From: Legionellales bacterium
GTDB lineage: Bacteria; Pseudomonadota; Gammaproteobacteria; Legionellales; Legionellaceae
Direction: 5' to 3'
Assembly (NCBI GenBank): GCA_020050955.1
Contig: JAGVJT010000060.1
Location: 1-5,098, forward strand
Length of the DNA stretch: 5,098 bases
Positions 1 to 5,098 of this stretch are shown here, piece by piece. A program made the translations under genes and the position numbers. The notes beneath the pieces were generated by a model. The model was given only the letters and a program-made list of their open reading frames with translations, had not been told where the DNA came from and did no database searches. The stretch's first letter is position 1, and the number at the start of each line of letters is the position of its first letter.

Positions 1-779
1 AGGCAACGGCACAACTTGTTCGTTTTGCAAAAGCATCACAGACGGCGGTTTTTTTAGTTGGTCATGTGACAAAAGATGGTGCGTTGGCCGGGCCGCGTGT
101 ACTTGAGCATATGGTGGATTGCGTGCTTTATTTTGAGGGACAAGCTGATAGTCGTTTTCGTGTGATAAGAGCGATAAAAAATCGTTTTGGCGCGGTTAAT
201 GAGTTAGGTGTTTTTGCCATGACAGATAAGGGTCTTAAAGAAATTGCTAATCCATCAGCAATTTTTTTATCACGCCAACCAGAACCCACACCAGGCAGTG
301 CGGTGATGGTGACATGGGAAGGCTCGCGTCCCATGCTTGTTGAAGTTCAAGCATTGGTTGATACCGCACATGGTCAACAAGCACGGCGTGTTACCGCAGG
401 GCTTGAGCACAATCGATTAGCAATTTTGTTAGCAGTGTTACATCGCCATGGTGGCATTGCAACCTTTGATCAGGATGTTTTTATTAATGTGGTTGGAGGA
501 GTTAAAGTCACAGAAACAGGTAGTGATTTGGCGCTAATTGCAGCGATTGTGTCAAGTTTAAGAAATAAAACACTTGATCATGAAACCATTATTTTTGGCG
601 AAATTGGACTTGCCGGTGAAATTCGACCCGTGCAAAGCGGGCAAGAGCGGTTAAAAGAGGCTGCAAAACATGGGTTTAAGCGTGCGATTGTACCGTATGC
701 CAATGCGCCTAAACAGGCTGTAGGCATTCATGTTGAGCCAGTGAAACAGTTATCAGAGATGTTGCAGCATATTAACTAA
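1..779 (+). CDS. radA: DNA repair protein RadA, C-terminal part (5' end outside window)
   Basis: RadA (Sms) is a RecA-like ATPase that promotes branch migration and processing of recombination intermediates in the cytoplasm. The frame is open from the first base (complete codons from position 3) to TAA at 777-779. The first in-window ATG at 66 is internal, because conserved RadA sequence (RFAKASQTAVFLVGHVTKDG) runs through it. The RadA signature KNRFG is at 177-191, followed by GAVNELGVFAMT. The C-terminal Lon-protease-like domain follows, with DVFINVVGGVKVTETGSDLAL and then FGEIGLAGEIRPV-SGQERLKEAAKHGF. As is usual for RadA, the Lon catalytic serine and lysine are not in place, so this domain is structural and not a protease. 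From KNRFG to the stop there are about 200 residues, close to E. coli RadA (203), so the C-terminus is intact. Roughly 200 N-terminal residues (zinc finger, Walker A) lie upstream of the window. No convincing intrinsic terminator follows. Confidence 0.97.
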   Translation, partial: ATAQLVRFAKASQTAVFLVGHVTKDGALAGPRVLEHMVDCVLYFEGQADSRFRVIRAIKNRFGAVNELGVFAMTDKGLKEIANPSAIFLSRQPEPTPGSAVMVTWEGSRPMLVEVQALVDTAHGQQARRVTAGLEHNRLAILLAVLHRHGGIATFDQDVFINVVGGVKVTETGSDLALIAAIVSSLRNKTLDHETIIFGEIGLAGEIRPVQSGQERLKEAAKHGFKRAIVPYANAPKQAVGIHVEPVKQLSEMLQHIN

Positions 780-797
780 AAGTACCTACATCAAAAC

Positions 798-836
798 CAT
801 ACCTTTCAATCAGGGGGTATGATATTCTTTCCTGAT
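798..836 (+). repeat. Two overlapping, mutually exclusive inverted repeats in the radA-gyrA spacer
   Basis: Repeat 1 pairs CATACCTTT (798-806) with GGGGGTATG (813-821): six Watson-Crick pairs plus three G-U pairs if transcribed, with a 6-base loop. Repeat 2 pairs ATCAGGGGG (809-817) with TTTCCTGAT (828-836): again six Watson-Crick and three G-U pairs, with a 10-base loop. Both need the same run of Gs (813-817), so only one can form at a time. Neither is followed by a T-tract, so neither looks like an intrinsic terminator for radA. They could be an operator around the gyrA -10 box, a switch in read-through RNA, or chance. Seen directly; function unknown. Confidence 0.35.
818..823 (+). promoter_or_regulatory. 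Candidate -10 box for gyrA
   Basis: TATGAT matches the sigma-70 -10 consensus TATAAT at five of six positions and lies 46 bases before the gyrA ATG. No good -35 is present at 16-18 bases upstream (around AACCAT, 795-800). An overlapping alternative is TGATATTCT (820-828), an extended -10 form. A start near position 830 would leave a leader of about 40 bases. gyrA promoters in other bacteria often respond to DNA relaxation through the -10 region, but nothing here proves that. This is a weak, position-supported guess. Confidence 0.3.
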
Positions 837-851
837 GATCGCCATGAATTG

Positions 852-860
852 TAAGGACGT
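852..860 (+). promoter_or_regulatory. Shine-Dalgarno sequence of gyrA with unusual spacing
   Basis: TAAGGACGT matches the full anti-SD complement TAAGGAGGT at eight of nine bases. The AAGGA core ends at 857, which is 12 bases before the gyrA ATG at 870 (long) and only 4 bases before an out-of-frame ATG at 862 (short). The gyrA start is still fixed: in its frame TAA occurs at 852-854, and ATG 870 is the only start codon between that stop and the conserved N-terminus. Confidence 0.65.
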
Positions 861-869
861 AATGTCAGT

Positions 870-3458
870 ATGACTTATTCAGCAAAAGAAGTGACCCCTG
901 TTAACATCGAAGACGAACTGAAACAGTCTTATTTAGATTATGCCATGAGCGTTATTGTTGGGCGCGCGTTACCGGATGTGCGTGATGGTTTAAAGCCTGT
1001 GCATCGACGGGTGTTATTTGCAATGAGTGAGTTAGGCAATGATTGGAACAAGCCTCATAAAAAATCGGCACGTGTGGTCGGAGATGTGATTGGTAAATAC
1101 CATCCGCATGGTGACACGGCTGTTTACGATACCATCGTTCGTATGGCGCAACCGTTTTCGTTACGTTATATGTTAGTCGATGGGCAAGGAAATTTTGGTT
1201 CTGTCGATGGTGATGCACCCGCTGCGATGCGATATACCGAAGTTCGGATGTCGAAAGTGGCGCACGCATTGCTTGCTGATTTAGATAAAGAAACGGTTGA
1301 TTTTTCACCGAACTATGATGAAACAGAGTTTGCTCCGATTGTGCTGCCTTCTCGTATACCTAATTTATTGGTCAATGGTTCATCAGGTATTGCGGTTGGG
1401 ATGGCAACGAATATTCCTCCGCATAATTTAAGTGAAATTCTTGATGCGTGTATTGCATTAATCCATAACCCAGACTTGACCGTTGATGATTTGTTAACCA
1501 TTGTGCCAGGTCCTGATTTCCCAACAGCTGCAATCATCAATGGTCGTGCAGGCATTGTGCAAGCTTACCGCACAGGGCGTGGACGGCTGCTGATTCGTGC
1601 GCGAACAGACATTGAGACAGACAAACAAACAGGTCGACAAGCGATTATCATCACCGAATTACCTTATCAAGTGAATAAAGCGCGACTCGTTGAGCGTATT
1701 GCAGAACTTGTTCGTGAAAAAAAATTAGAAGGTATTTCTGGGTTACGTGATGAGTCTGATAAAGATGGTATGCGCGTTGTCATTGAATTAAAGCGTGGTG
1801 AAGTTGCAGAAGTATTATTAAATAACTTATATGCACACACACAAATGCAGAATGTTTTCGGCATTAACATGGTCGCGCTTGTTGATGGTCAGCCTAAAAC
1901 ATTAGGCTTAAAAGAAATCTTAACGTGCTTTATTCGTCATCGTCGTGAAGTAGTGACACGTCGAACCGTGTTTGAATTGAAAAAAGCACGTCAACGCGCG
2001 CATGTTTTAGAAGGATTAGGCGTTGCTTTAGCGAATATTGATGAAATGATTGCGTTAATCAAAAAATCACCAACCCCTAATGATGCAAAAGATGCGCTAT
2101 TAGCACGTATTTGGCAACCAGGTCTTGTGAAAGCCATGCTTGAAAAAACCAGTATTGATGCATGCAGACCAGAGGATTTATCTGCAGAATTTGGCTTACA
2201 CGCAGAAGGTTACCGACTCTCTCAGGCGCAGGCACAAGCCATTCTTGAATTACGGTTGCATCGATTAACAGGACTTGAGCAAGATAAAATTATTCAAGAG
2301 TTTGAGCAGCTACTTAATGTGATTCGTGAGTTATTAGCAATTCTTGGATCATCTGAACGGCTGATGGAAGTGATTCGTGAAGAACTTCTTGATATGAAAG
2401 CACAGTTTGGTGATGCGAGACGTACAGAAATTATTGCATCACAAGAGGATTTAACCATTGAAGACTTAATTACCGAAGAGTCGGTTGTGGTGACATTATC
2501 TCATCAAGGGTATGTGAAATATCAGCCTATTTCGACCTATCAAGCTCAGCGTCGTGGAGGAAAAGGAAAGATTGCGACGCATGTTAAAGAAGAAGATTTT
2601 GTCGACCGTTTAGTGATCGCAAGTACACATGACACGTTGTTGTGTTTTTCAAATCTTGGCAAGCTTTATTGGTTAAAAGCTTATGAATTACCATTGGCCA
2701 ATCGAACATCACGTGGAAAACCTATCGTGAATGTTTTGCCGTTGTCAGAAGGTGAGTCTATCAATGCGATGCTTCCTGTGCGTGAGTATTTGGAAGGATT
2801 ATTTGTGTTTATGGCAACGAAAAAAGGGGTGGTGAAGAAGGTTTCGTTAGAGGCGTTTAGTCGACCACGCAGTTCAGGCATCATCGCAATTGATTTAGAT
2901 GACGATGATAAATTGATTGGTGTGGATATCACCGATGGTAAAAAAGATATCATGTTGTTTTCTGACGCGGGGAAAGTGATTCGTTTTGATGAAAGTTTGA
3001 TTCGTGCTATGGGGCGTACTGCGCGTGGTGTCCGAGGCATGCGATTAGGTGAAGAACAATCCTTGATTTCACTTGTTGTGGCACAAGAAACAGGCGCTAT
3101 TCTGACCGCAACTGAATTTGGCTATGGTAAACGAACCGCCATCGAAGAGTATCGTGTCACCGGTCGTGGTGGACAGGGGGTGATTTCCATTCAGGTGAAT
3201 GAGCGTAACGGTAAAGTCGTTCGCGCGTTGCAAGTGAATGACACGGATGAAGCGATGTTAATTACCGATCAAGGCACATTGGTTCGATTCAGAGTGAATG
3301 AAACATCCATCATTGGCCGTAATACCCAAGGTGTGCGCTTGATTCAAGTGAGCAGTGGCGAGCATGTTGTTGGCATGCAGCGTATTGAAGAAATTCATGA
3401 CGAGTCGATGCTAGAAGGTGACGACACGATGGTTATGAGTGATGACGAGGGGTTATAA
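870..3458 (+). CDS. gyrA: DNA gyrase subunit A
   Basis: GyrA is the breakage-reunion subunit of the A2B2 gyrase, which introduces negative supercoils using ATP hydrolysed by GyrB. The product has 862 residues (E. coli 875) and is collinear with E. coli GyrA from the N-terminus (ITPVNIE-like start, [30 protein letters not shown]). The catalytic tyrosine is Tyr122 in AAMRYTE, preceded by Arg121. The quinolone-determining region reads [10 protein letters not shown], giving Thr83 and Asp87 in E. coli numbering. The tower and coiled-coil region ([28 protein letters not shown]) is intact. The GyrA box QRRGGKG at residues 560-566 opens the DNA-wrapping beta-pinwheel domain and identifies gyrase rather than ParC. 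The protein ends in a short acidic tail (about 21 residues, ending SDDEGL), shorter than in E. coli, which explains the length difference. The start is ATG 870, the only possible one after an in-frame stop at 852. The last 17 bases overlap serC, so the two are probably cotranscribed. Confidence 0.99.
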   Translation: MTYSAKEVTPVNIEDELKQSYLDYAMSVIVGRALPDVRDGLKPVHRRVLFAMSELGNDWNKPHKKSARVVGDVIGKYHPHGDTAVYDTIVRMAQPFSLRYMLVDGQGNFGSVDGDAPAAMRYTEVRMSKVAHALLADLDKETVDFSPNYDETEFAPIVLPSRIPNLLVNGSSGIAVGMATNIPPHNLSEILDACIALIHNPDLTVDDLLTIVPGPDFPTAAIINGRAGIVQAYRTGRGRLLIRARTDIETDKQTGRQAIIITELPYQVNKARLVERIAELVREKKLEGISGLRDESDKDGMRVVIELKRGEVAEVLLNNLYAHTQMQNVFGINMVALVDGQPKTLGLKEILTCFIRHRREVVTRRTVFELKKARQRAHVLEGLGVALANIDEMIALIKKSPTPNDAKDALLARIWQPGLVKAMLEKTSIDACRPEDLSAEFGLHAEGYRLSQAQAQAILELRLHRLTGLEQDKIIQEFEQLLNVIRELLAILGSSERLMEVIREELLDMKAQFGDARRTEIIASQEDLTIEDLITEESVVVTLSHQGYVKYQPISTYQAQRRGGKGKIATHVKEEDFVDRLVIASTHDTLLCFSNLGKLYWLKAYELPLANRTSRGKPIVNVLPLSEGESINAMLPVREYLEGLFVFMATKKGVVKKVSLEAFSRPRSSGIIAIDLDDDDKLIGVDITDGKKDIMLFSDAGKVIRFDESLIRAMGRTARGVRGMRLGEEQSLISLVVAQETGAILTATEFGYGKRTAIEEYRVTGRGGQGVISIQVNERNGKVVRALQVNDTDEAMLITDQGTLVRFRVNETSIIGRNTQGVRLIQVSSGEHVVGMQRIEEIHDESMLEGDDTMVMSDDEGL

Positions 3459-4524
3459 TTTTGGTGCAGGTCCTGCAATGTTACCGGAAGGTGTGTTGCA
3501 GGATGTGCAACATGAGTTACTTAATTGGCAAAATCTTGACATGTCCATTTTGGAGGTTGGCCATCGAACAACACCATTTTTAGATTTAATGGCGCAAGCA
3601 GAAGCTGATTTACGAGACATCCTTTCCATACCTTCGCATTATCATGTGTTATTTTTATCAGGTGCCGCACGTACGCAATTTGCTATGATTCCGTTGAATC
3701 TTATCTGTGCCTCACAACAGGCAGGGTATTTGATTTCGGGGTTATGGTCAAAAATGGCGTATGAAGAAGCGGTGAAGCTTGCGAATGCGTATTGCGTTGC
3801 AAGTTCCGAATCTACTTATTTTTTATCACAACCTAATTTTGATAGAACGACGTTATCTGAAAATACGGCCTATCTTTATTACACACCGAATGAAACAGTT
3901 AACGGCATTCGATTTGCAGGTATCCCTCAAAGTGGCGATGTCCCGCTTGTTGCAGACATGACGTCTTGTTTGCTTAGTGAGCCGTTGGATGTTAACCGTT
4001 TTGGGCTTATTTTTGCTGGTGCACAAAAAAACATTGCACCATCAGGATTGACCATTGTGATTATTCGCGCGGATTTGCTGTCACGATTACCATCGACGGT
4101 TTTACCAACGATGCTTGATTATCGTACGCATGTTGCGGCGCATTCACTTTATGCGACACCGGCAACATTCCAATGCTATATGGCTGCTAAAATGTTTCAA
4201 TGGGTGAAAATGCAGGGCGGTATTGATGTGCTTTATCAACAAAATTGCCAAAAAGCAGCTTTGTTATATGACTACATTGATGCGTCAGAAGCTTACCAAT
4301 GCTTGGTGGCACACGAAGCAAGGTCGTTGATGAATGTGTGTTTTTCATTGACAAATCCGGCGCGTGAAAAGGCATTTTTGTATGGCGCGCTTGCACGTAA
4401 ACTTTACGCACTGCAAGGGCACCGTGTGGTTGGTGGTTTGCGTGCAAGTCTTTACAATGCGATGCCATTGGAAGGTGTGCAGGCATTGATTGCATACATG
4501 CAAGATTTTGCTGCAAATGGATGA
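3442..4524 (+). CDS. serC: Phosphoserine aminotransferase
   Basis: SerC is a cytoplasmic PLP enzyme that converts 3-phosphohydroxypyruvate and glutamate to phosphoserine and 2-oxoglutarate in serine synthesis. It also acts in the DXP-dependent pyridoxal phosphate pathway. From ATG 3442 it has 360 residues (E. coli 362) and aligns end to end. Visible are GAGPAMLP near the N-terminus, Arg42 in GHR (substrate), Ala76-Arg77, Trp102, Thr152 in PNETVNG, Asp172, and the Schiff-base Lys196 in AGAQKN. Near the C-terminus are RSLMNV and [21 protein letters not shown]. The E. coli PLP-phosphate pair Asn239-Thr240 is Ala238-Thr239 here (LYATPATF), a notable change. An in-frame TGA at 3436-3438 limits the start to GTG 3439 or ATG 3442; ATG is preferred. 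No good Shine-Dalgarno precedes either, so translation probably depends on ribosomes finishing gyrA, whose stop lies at 3456-3458. aroA follows after 5 bases. Confidence 0.97.
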   Translation: MTRGYNFGAGPAMLPEGVLQDVQHELLNWQNLDMSILEVGHRTTPFLDLMAQAEADLRDILSIPSHYHVLFLSGAARTQFAMIPLNLICASQQAGYLISGLWSKMAYEEAVKLANAYCVASSESTYFLSQPNFDRTTLSENTAYLYYTPNETVNGIRFAGIPQSGDVPLVADMTSCLLSEPLDVNRFGLIFAGAQKNIAPSGLTIVIIRADLLSRLPSTVLPTMLDYRTHVAAHSLYATPATFQCYMAAKMFQWVKMQGGIDVLYQQNCQKAALLYDYIDASEAYQCLVAHEARSLMNVCFSLTNPAREKAFLYGALARKLYALQGHRVVGGLRASLYNAMPLEGVQALIAYMQDFAANG

Positions 4525-4529
4525 TAACG

Positions 4530-5098
4530 ATGACGCATTGGGTAAGTTATCCTGTACCAAAACTTCAAGGCTTGCTCACCGTTCCTGGCGATAAGTCGAT
4601 TTCCCATCGTGCTCTTTTCTTAGGCTCTCTTGCCATGGGGCGCACGACAATTCATGGTTGTTCCTTGGGGGATGATTGCATGCGCACATGGGCAGCATTT
4701 GAAGCATTAGGAGTACACATTCAACGTCAATACGATGGCAGCATTGTGATTGATGGTGTTGGTAAATATGGTCTAAAACCGCCCAAAATACCGCTTGATT
4801 GTGGTAATTCGGGTACAACCATGCGATTTCTTATTGGCTTATTGGCTGCTCAACCGTTCGAGAGTGTGTTGATAGGTGATAAAAGCTTACAACGCCGACC
4901 GATGGAGCGTGTGCGTATCCCTTTGATGAAAATGGGCGCGAATATTACGACAGCTGAAGGGTGTGCACCGATAGCCATTCAACCAACTTCAAGACTATGC
5001 GGTATTGATTACATCATGCCGCAAGCAAGTGCACAAGTTAAAACAGCCTTACTCTTGGCCGGGCTGTACGCGAAAGGGCAAACACATGTCACAGAAAC
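4530..5098 (+). CDS. aroA: 3-phosphoshikimate 1-carboxyvinyltransferase (EPSP synthase), class II, N-terminal part (3' end outside window)
   Basis: AroA joins shikimate 3-phosphate and phosphoenolpyruvate to make EPSP, the sixth step of the shikimate pathway to chorismate, in the cytoplasm. The frame is open to the window end, giving 189 complete codons of a family usually around 430-440 residues. Counting from ATG 4530: PGDKSISHR with Lys22 and Arg27, DCGNSGTTMR at about 92-99 (PEP-binding loop, Gly95), SLQRRPMERV, and SAQVK at 167-171 (substrate binding). GDKS and SAQVK, with His before Arg27, are class II features; class I E. coli has GSKSVSNR and SSQF. The overall pattern resembles the Coxiella enzyme as I recall it. 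ATG 4530 has a weak GGA 8 bases upstream and gives the expected N-terminal length. ATG 4521 is in frame and would overlap the serC stop as ATGA, so it is a real alternative. Coupling to serC is likely either way. Confidence 0.96.
   Translation, partial: MTHWVSYPVPKLQGLLTVPGDKSISHRALFLGSLAMGRTTIHGCSLGDDCMRTWAAFEALGVHIQRQYDGSIVIDGVGKYGLKPPKIPLDCGNSGTTMRFLIGLLAAQPFESVLIGDKSLQRRPMERVRIPLMKMGANITTAEGCAPIAIQPTSRLCGIDYIMPQASAQVKTALLLAGLYAKGQTHVTE

Noticed and set aside
66..779. A separate short gene starting at ATG 66
   Set aside because: Conserved RadA sequence continues upstream of this codon to the window edge, so the ATG is an internal or chance start codon in a truncated view of radA.
798..836. 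Intrinsic terminator for radA
   Set aside because: Hairpins can be drawn but the stems are weak and neither is followed by a T-rich tract.
952..1308. 118-codon open frame on the minus strand inside gyrA
   Set aside because: It lies wholly within highly conserved gyrA coding sequence, has no recognisable domain and no Shine-Dalgarno, and its composition fits a shadow of the real gene.
2681..3040. 119-codon open frame on the minus strand inside the gyrA C-terminal domain
   Set aside because: Antisense to the conserved beta-pinwheel coding region; serine- and proline-rich low-complexity translation typical of a shadow frame.
4187..4818. Minus-strand open frames opposite the end of serC and the start of aroA
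   Set aside because: Both plus-strand genes are continuous and conserved here; the antisense translations are rich in Cys, His and Gln and show no family resemblance.
1..5098. Mobile element, CRISPR array, tRNA or defence system
   Set aside because: No direct repeat arrays, transposase-like frames, tRNA-like folds or unexplained long gaps were seen; nearly all of the window is conserved housekeeping coding sequence.

Overview
The window holds ordinary housekeeping genes of a gammaproteobacterium, all on the + strand and packed tightly: the 3' part of radA, complete gyrA, complete serC, and the 5' part of aroA. The proteins follow E. coli and other gammaproteobacterial relatives almost residue for residue in their motifs. 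Base composition looks moderately AT-rich. AroA is a class II EPSP synthase (GDKS, NSGTTMR, SAQVK), resembling what I recall of the Coxiella enzyme rather than the class I enterobacterial one. Together with Thr83 in GyrA, this suggests a Legionellales/Coxiellaceae-like organism. That placement is an inference and not proven by the window.

Layout. Positions 1-779 are the C-terminal ~258 residues of RadA (KNRFG motif plus Lon-like domain). Positions 780-869 are a 90-base spacer, the only real intergenic gap. It holds two overlapping, mutually exclusive inverted repeats, a -10-like TATGAT and a strong but oddly spaced Shine-Dalgarno sequence. Positions 870-3458 are gyrA (862 aa). serC starts inside the last codons of gyrA (3442, or GTG 3439) and runs to 4524. 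aroA starts at 4530 (or 4521, overlapping the serC stop) and is cut by the window end.

How the genes work together. gyrA-serC-aroA looks like one transcriptional unit with translational coupling: the 17-base overlap and the 5-base gap leave no room for separate leaders. SerC (serine and PLP synthesis) and AroA (chorismate synthesis) are paired as in the E. coli serC-aroA operon. Here they sit directly behind DNA gyrase subunit A, without the pheA/hisC genes found between serC and aroA in pseudomonads and xanthomonads. RadA, a recombination branch-migration factor, is upstream and is probably a separate or read-through unit.

I see no mobile element, CRISPR array, RNA gene, defence system or clearly novel system. 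The points worth a second look are small: the gyrA leader architecture, the gyrA/serC dual-coding overlap, an altered PLP-phosphate contact in SerC, and the class II AroA in this gene order.
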